Shown here: positions 35,049-43,557 of the stretch, in pieces
Numbering within the stretch: the first letter of the stretch is position 1
How the letters are laid out: each line of letters opens with the position of its first letter
Source: Winogradskyella thalassocola
Lineage (GTDB): Bacteria > Bacteroidota > Bacteroidia > Flavobacteriales > Flavobacteriaceae
Direction of reading: 5' to 3'
Assembly: GCF_900099995.1 (NCBI RefSeq)
Contig: NZ_FNCZ01000009.1
Coordinates: forward strand, 96,007-160,006
DNA: 64,000 nt
Program-made: the position numbers and the translations under genes
Notes under the pieces: model-generated
What the model saw: only the letters and a program-made list of their open reading frames with translations
Databases searched by the model: none
Told to the model about the DNA's origin: nothing

Positions 35049-35909
35049 ATGAAAATTGCAGTAACATCAGCAGGCGGACATTTAGGATCTGCCATTGTAA
35101 AAGCACTTTTAAAAGCCACTAAAAAAGAAAATGTCATAGCCATAGCTCGAACCACAAAAAAGGCAGAACACTTAGGTGTAGAAGTTAGAAAAGGTGATTA
35201 CAACAGCCGTGAAGATTTCAACGCCGCTTTAAAAGGTATAGACATCGTATTGTTAGTTTCTGGTATGGATGATCCACAGAAAAGAATACAACAACACCGC
35301 AATGTTATTGAAGCAGCCAAACAAAACGGCGTTCAAAAAATAGTATATACGAGTATTGTTGGTGCTGAAGAAAACAATGCTTTTAGTCCTGTAGTACAAA
35401 GTAATCGTCAGACGGAAGAAGACATCCGTAACTCCGGTTTACAATGGGTTATTGGTAGAAACGGCATTTATATTGAACCCGATTTAGAGTATATAGATAC
35501 CTACATAAAAGACGGTGAGATAAGAAATTCCGCAGACCAAGGAAAATGTACGTATACGAGTCGTGAAGAATTAGGATTTGCCTATGCTAAAATGTTATTA
35601 GAGGAAAAGCATAATGGCAATACCTATAATTTAGTCGGTGAAGCGATTTCTCAAAAGCAACTTGCAGACTTTATTAATCAGGTTTACGGTACAAAACTAG
35701 TTTATAATACGCTTTCTGTAGCAGCTTATAAAGCGGATAGAATAGCTGAGCTTGGTGAGTTTCTAGGAACTATCATAGCAGGAATTTACGAAGGCATTAA
35801 AAATGGTGCCAATGATGTGCATTCTGATTATGAAAAAGCTGCTGGTAGACCACATAAATCGGCTTTAAGGCTAATAGAGGCTTACCATCAAAATCACGTT
35901 CAAAACTAA
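35049..35909 (+). CDS. NmrA/SDR-type NAD(P)H-binding reductase
   Basis: A 286-residue atypical short-chain dehydrogenase. The N-terminal Rossmann loop reads S-A-G-G-H-L-G-S-A-I (residues about 6-15), followed by a second strand I-A-I-A-R and V-L-L-V-S-G-M. The pattern V-Y-T-S-I-V-G-A and Y-I-E-P-D-L-E-Y resemble QorB-like quinone reductases (NmrA family), which act on quinones with NADPH. Start ATG at 35049 is 13 bases after the broken zinc-ribbon gene and 11 bases precede the next gene, so the reductase and the SIP flavoprotein form a likely operon. Confidence 0.85.
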   Translation: MKIAVTSAGGHLGSAIVKALLKATKKENVIAIARTTKKAEHLGVEVRKGDYNSREDFNAALKGIDIVLLVSGMDDPQKRIQQHRNVIEAAKQNGVQKIVYTSIVGAEENNAFSPVVQSNRQTEEDIRNSGLQWVIGRNGIYIEPDLEYIDTYIKDGEIRNSADQGKCTYTSREELGFAYAKMLLEEKHNGNTYNLVGEAISQKQLADFINQVYGTKLVYNTLSVAAYKADRIAELGEFLGTIIAGIYEGIKNGANDVHSDYEKAAGRPHKSALRLIEAYHQNHVQN

Positions 35910-35920
35910 ATTTAAGACCA

Positions 35921-36649
35921 TTGAGCATTTTAGAAAATATATTAAAAACTGTAGTCTTAGAGGAAGCTACTATTATAGAAAAGGTTACACTTTCTAAGAG
36001 TGCTTTTAGAATTCGTCTGCAAGGAGACAGTATTCGTAAAGCTACGTTTACACCTGGTGCTTTCTTAAGAATGGCTTTAGGTATAGGCAAAGAAGAACTG
36101 TCTATGAAAGACAAAATAAGAAGCTACAGCGTTTGGGATATTGACAAAGAAAAAGGCACATTAGATTTAGCAATTGCTACTCATAGTAATGGTGTAGGCT
36201 CTCAATGGGCAAAAGATTGTAAAGAAGGTGATACCATTTATTACAAATGGAAGAAAGGTAATTTTACTGCAGACGATTCAGCGGATAGCTATATTATGAT
36301 AGGAGACCGTTCTGCCCTGTCTCATTTATACATGATTAACCGCAATATTGGCAAGGATAAGCAAATAGTTAGTGTCATCTATAATTCTGATAAAAGTGAA
36401 TTATTTCCGGATATTGATGGACGCTTTCCTTTTAACTTTCATGAATTACCTGAAAACCCTTACCATGAAATTATTGTTCAATTAAAAGAAATAATCCCTA
36501 CTCTAAAGGACAAAACGATAGCTTATATTGCTGGTGATAGCAGAACATGTATTGCTATAAATCATTTTTTCAGGAAGGAATTGCATTGGGACACCAAACG
36601 AATAAAAACTAAACCTTTCTGGAACCCTGAAAAAAAAGGACTAGAATAA
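35921..36649 (+). CDS. Siderophore-interacting (SIP/ViuB-like) flavoprotein
   Basis: A 242-residue FAD-binding reductase of the SIP family, whose known members release iron from ferric siderophores in the cytoplasm. The FAD domain (about 15-110) contains R-S-Y-S-V-W-D, the SIP version of the RxYS motif, and L-D-L-A-I-A-T-H-S; the C-terminal part has Y-I-M-I-G-D-R-S-A-L and Y-I-A-G-D-S-R-T. The start is probably TTG at 35921. No siderophore receptor is adjacent, but the heme/iron locus at 38.3-46.8 kb is close. Substrate is unknown. Confidence 0.82.
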   Translation: MSILENILKTVVLEEATIIEKVTLSKSAFRIRLQGDSIRKATFTPGAFLRMALGIGKEELSMKDKIRSYSVWDIDKEKGTLDLAIATHSNGVGSQWAKDCKEGDTIYYKWKKGNFTADDSADSYIMIGDRSALSHLYMINRNIGKDKQIVSVIYNSDKSELFPDIDGRFPFNFHELPENPYHEIIVQLKEIIPTLKDKTIAYIAGDSRTCIAINHFFRKELHWDTKRIKTKPFWNPEKKGLE

Positions 36650-36702
36650 TTGCTGATAAAAAGAAATTTAAAACAACCCCTAGATTATTATAGTAACAAA
36701 AG

Positions 36703-36729
36703 AACAGCATCCTAAAAGATGCTGTTTTT
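36703..36729 (+). terminator. Terminator of the SIP gene
   Basis: AACAGCATC pairs with GATGCTGTT, followed by TTTT-type tail. Confidence 0.8.
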
Positions 36730-36766
36730 GTTTTTTATATAGATTACTGCTTTCACAGGAATTTAA

Positions 36767-38239
36767 TTATCTTGAATAATTAGGTGACTCATTAGTAATC
36801 GTTACATCATGAGGATGACTTTCATTAATCCCAGAACTTGTGATTTTTACAAAACGTCCGGTTTCTTTTAAAGTGGCAATGTCTTTTGCACCACAATAGC
36901 CCATTCCTGCTCTAAGTCCACCAATAAACTGATGAATACTTTCTACCAACTCACCTTTATATGGCACACGACCAACAATACCTTCTGGTACTAATTTTTT
37001 AATATCATCTTCAACATCTTGGAAATAACGATCCTTACTTCCTTGTTTCATGGCTTCCACAGAACCCATGCCTCGGTACGATTTAAATTTTCGACCTTCG
37101 TATATAATCGTATCTCCAGGACTTTCTTTAGTTCCTGCTAAAAGCGAACCTAGCATTACCGTATCTGCACCAGCCGCAATCGCTTTAGGAATATCACCTG
37201 TATAACGAATTCCACCATCTGCAATCACAGGAACACCTGAACCTTTAATAGCTGCAGCGACTTCTAAAACCGCAGAGAACTGAGGAAAACCAACTCCTGC
37301 TACTACTCTAGTTGTACAAATTGATCCGGGACCAATTCCTACTTTTACTGCATCTGCACCAGCTTCTACCAAATATTTTGCTGCTTCACCTGTAGCGATG
37401 TTACCAACAATAACGTCCAATTTTGGAAACTTCTTTTTAATCTCTTTTAAAACTAAAACCACACCTTTGGTATGACCATGAGCAGTATCAATAATTACCG
37501 CATCAACACCGGCATTTACTAATGCAGAAACACGTTCTACAGCATCTGCAGTAACACCAATAGCCGCTGCAACACGCAATCTTCCGTAAGAATCTTTATT
37601 TGCATTTGGCTTTTGCGTCACCTTAGTGATATCTCTAAACGTAATTAGACCTTTTAGTTTATAATTATCATCAACAATTAATAATTTTTCAATTTTGTTT
37701 TGTTGAAGAATTTTTTCAGCATCTTTTAAAGAGGTTCCAACAGCTGCAGTGACTAAATTTTCTTTAGTCATAACGTCAACGATGGCTTTTTTGCTTTCGT
37801 GCTCAAAACGTAAATCTCTGTTGGTAACGATCCCTTTTAAGATTCCGTTGTCATCAACGATAGGAATTCCACCAATACCATGTTCGGCCATATTAGATTT
37901 GGCATCAAAAACAGTAGCGGTTAATGGTAAGGTCACAGGATCGATAATCATACCGCTTTCTGCACGCTTTACTTTTCGTACTTTATCAGCTTGCTGCTCA
38001 ATCGTCATGTTTTTGTGCAACACGCCAATTCCACCTTCTTGCGCCATGGCAATCGCCATTTTACTTTCGGTAACCGTATCCATAGCTGCGGAAATCACAG
38101 GAATGTTAATGGTTATATTTCGTGTAAATTTAGTTTGAATATTGACTTCGCGAGGAAGAACTTCTGAAAATGCTGGAACTAAGAGTACGTCATCGTAAGT
38201 AAGACCTTCTCCAACAATTTTATTTTCGTGTGCTGTCAT
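36767..38239 (-). CDS. guaB: IMP dehydrogenase
   Basis: A 490-residue enzyme that oxidises IMP to XMP, the committed step of GMP synthesis. The TIM barrel is split by two CBS domains (about 95-210: [11 protein letters not shown] and R-D-L-R-F). The catalytic cysteine is in G-P-G-S-I-C-T-T-R near residue 306, followed by the flap with [10 protein letters not shown] and R-V-P-Y-K-G. The length and order are standard. The minus-strand promoter carries TACTTTTG at 38263-38270. No guaA is adjacent. Confidence 0.97.
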   Translation of the reverse strand: MTAHENKIVGEGLTYDDVLLVPAFSEVLPREVNIQTKFTRNITINIPVISAAMDTVTESKMAIAMAQEGGIGVLHKNMTIEQQADKVRKVKRAESGMIIDPVTLPLTATVFDAKSNMAEHGIGGIPIVDDNGILKGIVTNRDLRFEHESKKAIVDVMTKENLVTAAVGTSLKDAEKILQQNKIEKLLIVDDNYKLKGLITFRDITKVTQKPNANKDSYGRLRVAAAIGVTADAVERVSALVNAGVDAVIIDTAHGHTKGVVLVLKEIKKKFPKLDVIVGNIATGEAAKYLVEAGADAVKVGIGPGSICTTRVVAGVGFPQFSAVLEVAAAIKGSGVPVIADGGIRYTGDIPKAIAAGADTVMLGSLLAGTKESPGDTIIYEGRKFKSYRGMGSVEAMKQGSKDRYFQDVEDDIKKLVPEGIVGRVPYKGELVESIHQFIGGLRAGMGYCGAKDIATLKETGRFVKITSSGINESHPHDVTITNESPNYSR

Positions 38240-38262
38240 GGCAATTAAAATTTAATTGCACG

Positions 38263-38270
38263 CAAAAGTA
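38263..38270 (-). promoter_or_regulatory. -7 element of guaB
   Basis: Reads TACTTTTG on the minus strand, an exact TAnnTTTG match, 24 bases before the start codon. Confidence 0.55.
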
Positions 38271-38336
38271 CAATTAATATTGACAAATTATAACATATTG
38301 AAAGGCTATTTGCAACACTTAACAATCTATTAATAA

Positions 38337-40535
38337 TCAATAACAATCCATTTTAAGCTGATCGTTGTTTTCAAAAGCACTTAACGGTTTGTCTAAGTGT
38401 GTTGTAGTGATGGTATGCAACACTTCTAAAACGCGATTTTGCATAGCCACAGAACCACAAATCATTATGACTCCATTAGCATTCAAAACACCACTCAACA
38501 AGTCTTGATGCTCTAAAATTAAATCTTGAACGTAAATTTTATCTTTCTGCTCTTGTGAATACGCAATATGAAAACTAGATAAGGTCTTTTTACTAAACGC
38601 AGAATCTATAATATTTTCATAAATACTTAGAGAATCTTGTGTACGTCCTCCCCAAAATAAGTGGGTTTTTATTTTACTTTGATTATCATTAATCATTCCC
38701 AAAAACGGAGCAATTCCTGTACCGTTGGCTATCATTACCACGTCTTTTACATCCGTTGGAAAATGAAAATCTAGGTTTCGTTTGACTTGTGCTTTAACAA
38801 TCTCGTTTACTTTTAAGTTGTTGAAATAATTAGAGCAGACCCCAAATTCGTGTTTTTTAATACTTAAAATAATGTCATTTTCTATTTTACCAATGGAATA
38901 TTGGCGTTCAATAAAATCCGCTTCCGGATATAAAGACAATAAATCACCAGACTCAAATTTCACTTTTTTATTAGGTCGTAATTGTACCAAAAACGAATCG
39001 TCATTATTAGGTTCTGATTTATTAATAACCTTAAACTCCTTTAATTTTTTTAAATTGACTTGAGGTTTTTGAAACTTGATTTTTAAATCGTGATTAGTGC
39101 GCTCATTCCATTGCTTAATCCACGTTTTATAAGCCTCAAAGGATTGGTTATTAATTTTGAAAAGCGGAAGGTGTTCCACAAAATGATCTTGCATTTGAAA
39201 CATCTCATCGACTTCAATGGCATATTTACAATAGTCAGGATACATAAGCGATCCAAAACCAACAACTGCATACTTCATCGTTTGCTTCTGATGCGTTTTT
39301 TGAAATAACTTTTCGAAATTTGAAGCACTTGTTGGAGCTTCACCTTCTCCGTAAGTTGATACAAAAACGATGACATGTTTAGCCTTTTTATATTCTGAAT
39401 ACGCGTTTAAAGCTGTAATAAAAACCGAATGACCTTCTGCGATTAAAGCGTCATAAAATAGCTTGGCAGAATTAAAAGTGTTTCCAGTTTCTGAACCTAC
39501 TAAAATGATGTAGTCTGCCTCATTTTTTTTGAATTTATTCTTAATTTTCGAGGTTTCTTTTCGTCGTTTTAACGTCATGGCAAAACCAGAATACATAAAG
39601 AATAAAATGGCCAAACTCGCTAATAACAACATTATTGACCATAAAATAGTCCCTTGACCTGTATGCAAAATTAAGCTCCAATTAGATGCCAATGCTACAA
39701 ACGATGTGTTTTGGTTGCTGACGATAGCTCCTGTATATTGATTGACTAAAATTTCCTTATCAGATAATTTAACGGTGAAATAATCTTCAATATCATCAGA
39801 AAATGGAAATTCTACATAGCTTACATCTTCAAGTTTTATATCTTGAAATGTTTGAAACTCTATGATGTCTAATTTGTGTTCAACGTCATCTTGCTCAGGA
39901 TAATTATGTGAGATTTTCGAATCAGGAAGTAAATCAAATTTTTCAAGTGATAGAAACACACCTGAAAGCGTAATAATCACAATAGGAATCAAGGTATATC
40001 GACCAATAACGACATGGTAATACTGATCAAAATTTTCTCTAACCACTTTAGAAAAGAAACGTTTGATACCACCTTGACGTTTTAATATTAATTGAATTCC
40101 TGTTACTGAAATCAGAAATAACAAAAAGGACACCACACCTATGAAAACACGACCTGTTGTTTTTAAAAATAGCGAACGGTGAAGGTTGGTTGCGAATTCA
40201 TAAATTGGTGCTTTCTTTATAATATCACCTAATTTTTCGCCGGTAATAGGATTGATATAAAAGGTTTCACTGTCCCCTTCTTTCGTAATGACTGATGCAC
40301 TTACAAAATCGTTATTATCAATTTCGAGTGTAAAGACTTCATCATATTCTTGTTGCAACACACTTAAGGTTTCAGCAAGAGAAATCTCGTTCGTCCCAGA
40401 AACAGCATACGGTTGCAACTGATTTGTAATGGGTTCAAACGCCAAAATAGCACCTGTTACCGATGCTATTAAAATGAACAAAGAAGATATGACAGCCAAA
40501 ACTAAATGACTGTATCTCCAAATGGAAATGGTCAT
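38337..40535 (-). CDS. PepSY-TM/flavodoxin/FNR trans-membrane reductase
   Basis: A 732-residue fusion. N-terminal PepSY-associated membrane region (helices near 10-33, 130-150, 175-195 and 295-320) is followed by a flavodoxin domain with FMN loop G-S-E-T-G-N-T near 345-351, a FAD-binding domain with R-Q-Y-S-I-G (sulfite reductase-like) and an NADPH domain with A-N-G-T-G-I-A-P-F and C-G-S-V-A-M, ending K-M-D-C-Y. It should pass electrons from NADPH through FAD and FMN to membrane heme and on to the periplasm. It starts ten bases after the DUF2271 gene, the probable periplasmic electron acceptor. Histidines in the membrane part could bind heme; this is inferred. Confidence 0.88.
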   Translation of the reverse strand: MTISIWRYSHLVLAVISSLFILIASVTGAILAFEPITNQLQPYAVSGTNEISLAETLSVLQQEYDEVFTLEIDNNDFVSASVITKEGDSETFYINPITGEKLGDIIKKAPIYEFATNLHRSLFLKTTGRVFIGVVSFLLFLISVTGIQLILKRQGGIKRFFSKVVRENFDQYYHVVIGRYTLIPIVIITLSGVFLSLEKFDLLPDSKISHNYPEQDDVEHKLDIIEFQTFQDIKLEDVSYVEFPFSDDIEDYFTVKLSDKEILVNQYTGAIVSNQNTSFVALASNWSLILHTGQGTILWSIMLLLASLAILFFMYSGFAMTLKRRKETSKIKNKFKKNEADYIILVGSETGNTFNSAKLFYDALIAEGHSVFITALNAYSEYKKAKHVIVFVSTYGEGEAPTSASNFEKLFQKTHQKQTMKYAVVGFGSLMYPDYCKYAIEVDEMFQMQDHFVEHLPLFKINNQSFEAYKTWIKQWNERTNHDLKIKFQKPQVNLKKLKEFKVINKSEPNNDDSFLVQLRPNKKVKFESGDLLSLYPEADFIERQYSIGKIENDIILSIKKHEFGVCSNYFNNLKVNEIVKAQVKRNLDFHFPTDVKDVVMIANGTGIAPFLGMINDNQSKIKTHLFWGGRTQDSLSIYENIIDSAFSKKTLSSFHIAYSQEQKDKIYVQDLILEHQDLLSGVLNANGVIMICGSVAMQNRVLEVLHTITTTHLDKPLSAFENNDQLKMDCY

Positions 40536-40545
40536 AGTGTCTGTT

Positions 40546-41037
40546 TTATTGAGGCATCATTCGGATGTAACGGATAAAACCTTGGCCTTCTACTTTAGAC
40601 TTAATAGTTTCTGAGGTTAACTCAAATTCCACATCACTTTCGTAATAGTCTTGATCTTCAACAGCGGTTTCAAATCTTAATTTATAACCTTTATCTAGTT
40701 TGTCGTTATCAATTTCAATAACATTAATAGTACGTTCTCCTCCACTCACTGTGGCTCCTGTAATAGCATCAATATCGTTACGTTTTTTGCCGTAAAAATC
40801 CCACCAAGACTCTACTGTATTATACCATTCGTCGTCGTCGCCAATGACATTTAAAGTTTCTACATAGTCGCCTTCAGGATTCAATAATGAAATAACAATA
40901 TAGGCACCTTCACCTGTATAGTTGGTCATTTGAATCATGCATTTGTACTTTGTAGATTCTACTGGATTAGTAAATGATACTAAACTAAATATTACGACAC
41001 ATAATAATGCTATTGTACGTATGTTCTTCATATTCAA
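40546..41037 (-). CDS. DUF2271 periplasmic protein with flavinylation motif
   Basis: A 163-residue exported protein (signal peptide about 1-24, ending S-F-T-N) of the DUF2271 family. Residues 90-96 read D-A-I-T-G-A-T, matching the D-x-x-[ST]-G-A-[ST] motif on which ApbE-type transferases attach FMN covalently, predicted here on Thr96. Such proteins act as extracytosolic electron carriers. It lies between an ankyrin protein and the PepSY/flavodoxin/FNR reductase with gaps of seven and ten bases, so a common transcript and a joint electron path are very likely. No apbE gene is in the window. Flavinylation is inferred from motif and context. Confidence 0.85.
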   Translation of the reverse strand: MNMKNIRTIALLCVVIFSLVSFTNPVESTKYKCMIQMTNYTGEGAYIVISLLNPEGDYVETLNVIGDDDEWYNTVESWWDFYGKKRNDIDAITGATVSGGERTINVIEIDNDKLDKGYKLRFETAVEDQDYYESDVEFELTSETIKSKVEGQGFIRYIRMMPQ

Positions 41038-41044
41038 AATTATA

Positions 41045-42526
41045 TTATTTTAAAAATTCAATTGAGATATTACCCTTTTTTAGCAACTCATTTTCTTGTG
41101 CTAAATCATAAGCAGATTCTTCAAAATCTGTAACGATATCTTTCTTTGCTCCATTTTCTATAAGAAACTTAAGAACAGAATCATCGTTAGCTTTTAATGC
41201 AGCCAAATGTAAAGCTGTATTTCCTTCACTGTTTTTTGCATTGATATCTTGATTCATTTTTAATGCCAATTTTAATAAATCAAGGCTATTTTTTTCAGCT
41301 GCTAAATGAAACCAAGTATTTCCATTTTTTTGCACTTTAGTTAAGTCGACCTTATTAGCTGCTAATAATTCCATTTTTTCAGAAAACGCTTCTTTATCTC
41401 TCGTTGAATAAGAATCAATTAAATAATAAACTAAATTGTTTCCTTCATTATCTACAATAGTAGTTTTAGAGCCTTTCTTAATTAAGAATTCTACAACATC
41501 TGATGTATTTCCACCTACAGCTAAAGTTAAAGCGGATTGGTCTTTCGTGTTGGTGTCATTATAGCTTTTTATATTATCAGCTAAAAGTTTAACGACCTCT
41601 AAGTTATTGCTTGAAGCTGCATGCATTAAGGCATTATTTCCTTTAGAATCTTTAGTACTCACCTCTAAGCCTTTATCTAGTAAAAATTTAATTACATCTA
41701 AATCTTTACTTCTAGCTGCCAAAATATGTAGTGCCGACACACCTTCTTTATTAGTTACATTTGGATTTAAACCCACACGTTCTAAATATTTATAAACCTC
41801 AATGCCATTAGATGTCCCTCTTGCTCCATTTGCTGCAAATATGAAAGCTTCATCAGTGCCTTTGATTCCTTTTTTTAATAAAGCATTTAATGATTCAATC
41901 TCACCTTTTTTGGTAACGTAATTAAAAATACCATTACCATCACTGTCAACACTATTAATATCTAAACCTTTAGACTGGAAGTATGATACTAATTTAAAAT
42001 CTGGATCATTTGGCGCTGCTATTAATAAAGCGTTTGCTCCATCTGTATTTAAATCTTTCTGAAGGTCTGCTCCATATTTAATAACAAGATCATATACCTT
42101 AGTATTTTGTTGACCAGAACCAGCAGCAAAATTGATTATAGAATTCCCTTTATCGTCTGTTATATTAGTTTTTGCCCCATTTTCTAATAGGTATTGCACT
42201 AATTCAGCATTGCCTTTATAAGCTGCCCAAAACGCATAGGTTCTACCATCGTGTGTTAATTTATTGACGTCATTTCCTTTTTGAGAAATCATGTAAATAA
42301 CGGTCTTTAAGGGTGCATCTTGCAACGTAGCGTAAACGACTCCATCAAAATTATTACCATTGGCTTCAGCAGGATTGTTACCTTCAATTATTTTCTGTTT
42401 TACAGTTTCTACCGTTGGTTGGGTTCCCCAAAACTCACGATCTAAAAAGATATTTTCATTCTGTGCGAAAGTAGATAAAGACAAGGCCACAAAAAGGATG
42501 ACTAGTATCGATTTAATTGTTTTCAT
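41045..42526 (-). CDS. Exported ankyrin-repeat protein
   Basis: A 493-residue protein with signal peptide (M-K-T-I-K-S-I-L-V-I, cleavage after T-F-A near 21) and about ten ankyrin repeats from residue 75 to the end. Clear repeats include G-N-T-A-L-H-L-A-A-L-K-A near the C-terminus, K-E-G-V-S-A-L-H-I-L-A-A-R, and K-G-N-N-A-L-M-H-A-A-S. Ankyrin repeats bind proteins; in this operon the partner may be the DUF2271 protein, the reductase or the TonB receptor. It is the second gene of the minus-strand operon after DUF6607, with gaps of 26 and 7 bases. No catalytic motif is seen. Confidence 0.88.
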   Translation of the reverse strand: MKTIKSILVILFVALSLSTFAQNENIFLDREFWGTQPTVETVKQKIIEGNNPAEANGNNFDGVVYATLQDAPLKTVIYMISQKGNDVNKLTHDGRTYAFWAAYKGNAELVQYLLENGAKTNITDDKGNSIINFAAGSGQQNTKVYDLVIKYGADLQKDLNTDGANALLIAAPNDPDFKLVSYFQSKGLDINSVDSDGNGIFNYVTKKGEIESLNALLKKGIKGTDEAFIFAANGARGTSNGIEVYKYLERVGLNPNVTNKEGVSALHILAARSKDLDVIKFLLDKGLEVSTKDSKGNNALMHAASSNNLEVVKLLADNIKSYNDTNTKDQSALTLAVGGNTSDVVEFLIKKGSKTTIVDNEGNNLVYYLIDSYSTRDKEAFSEKMELLAANKVDLTKVQKNGNTWFHLAAEKNSLDLLKLALKMNQDINAKNSEGNTALHLAALKANDDSVLKFLIENGAKKDIVTDFEESAYDLAQENELLKKGNISIEFLK

Positions 42527-42552
42527 ATATATAATGGTTTATTTTTAATTTT

Positions 42553-43455
42553 CTATTTTACAAAAGATTCTATAATACTATTAATGTCTTTTTCTGCTGT
42601 GATGTCATCATCTAATAAGTATTTAAACAATACTTTATTATCCACTTTTTCCTCAAGGGTTAAATCTTTATTTCTGTTGTAAACAGCTTCCCATTTTGTT
42701 CTTACTAAAGCCCATTTATCTTGTTGTGCTTTCCACCAGTCTATTGAAGCTTGGCATCTACTATCATCTACTTTTTTATACGTATTAAATCCTTTTTCTT
42801 TTGCAATAATAACATCTTCTTTTCCAGTTTCTCGTAACACTTTATCATTATCTTGATCGTGAACCCAACCATAGTTAGTAATCTCGTGACGGTTACCTCT
42901 AAATGTAATATTGTAATCGCTACGTTTGGTGTATTCACGTCTCGGTAATGGCGCTGTTGTTGTGTTTTCCCAGTAATTCTTACCATCTACATGAACCCAA
43001 GTACCAGAACCTTCATACCGTGGACTATCATCTACCTGAAACACCTTCTGCGTCCACTGTCCTTTTACAGCATCCTTAGATTTTTTTTCAAAGGTCCAAT
43101 TATTATCGCCATTATACATATAAAAGTCTTGGTTTTGAAATAACCAATCTTGTCTCCAGTGTTTTACAATATGTGGACTATCAGTTCGCCCAACTTGTAA
43201 TAAATGTTGAATTGAAATTTTATCATCTTCATCTTCTATAGCAAAAGCGTACTCTAAACCTTTATCAACTTTGGTTTCTGAAGGTCTGTAAATCGAATCA
43301 TTACTATAGTTGAAGGTCTCCGTAAAATTGAACGTTACTTCAAAACAACCACACATATCTTTAATGGCTTCCTGATCTAGAGTCTTCTTTTTTTGTGCGT
43401 TACTACTTAAAGTAAATGCTAATACAATGGCTAAAACTGGTATTACTTTTTTCAT
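42553..43455 (-). CDS. DUF6607 family exported protein
   Basis: A 300-residue protein with signal peptide (M-K-K-V-I-P-V-L-A-I, cleavage after S-N-A near 20). The mature part begins with D-M-C-G-C-F-E-V-T-F-N-F and has many W and Y residues (K-H-W-R-Q-D-W-L-F-Q-N), as in the DUF6607 family found beside heme and iron receptors of Bacteroidota. Two cysteines, C-G-C, may form a disulfide or bind a ligand. It heads the minus-strand operon and is divergent from the TonB receptor gene, sharing its 102-base control region. The function is unknown; association with heme uptake comes from gene order only. Confidence 0.8.
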   Translation of the reverse strand: MKKVIPVLAIVLAFTLSSNAQKKKTLDQEAIKDMCGCFEVTFNFTETFNYSNDSIYRPSETKVDKGLEYAFAIEDEDDKISIQHLLQVGRTDSPHIVKHWRQDWLFQNQDFYMYNGDNNWTFEKKSKDAVKGQWTQKVFQVDDSPRYEGSGTWVHVDGKNYWENTTTAPLPRREYTKRSDYNITFRGNRHEITNYGWVHDQDNDKVLRETGKEDVIIAKEKGFNTYKKVDDSRCQASIDWWKAQQDKWALVRTKWEAVYNRNKDLTLEEKVDNKVLFKYLLDDDITAEKDINSIIESFVK

Positions 43456-43503
43456 ATTTAAAAGATAAATGATGTGTTTTAAAATTATTCAAAAAAAACT
43501 ATT

Positions 43504-43540
43504 CTTATTTAGAATGAATTAAAATAAGATTATATATTTG
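43504..43540 (+). promoter_or_regulatory. hmuR-like promoter with Fur-like palindrome
   Basis: An exact -7 element TATATTTG lies at 43533-43540, 17 bases before the receptor ATG. Just upstream, 43504-43528 is an imperfect 25-base palindrome with arms CTTATTT and AAATAAG (9 of 12 positions pair) placed over the -33 region. Size, AT-richness and position before an iron/heme receptor suggest a Fur-type operator; no direct evidence. Confidence 0.45.
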
Positions 43541-43557
43541 CGACAAATTTATCAAGA

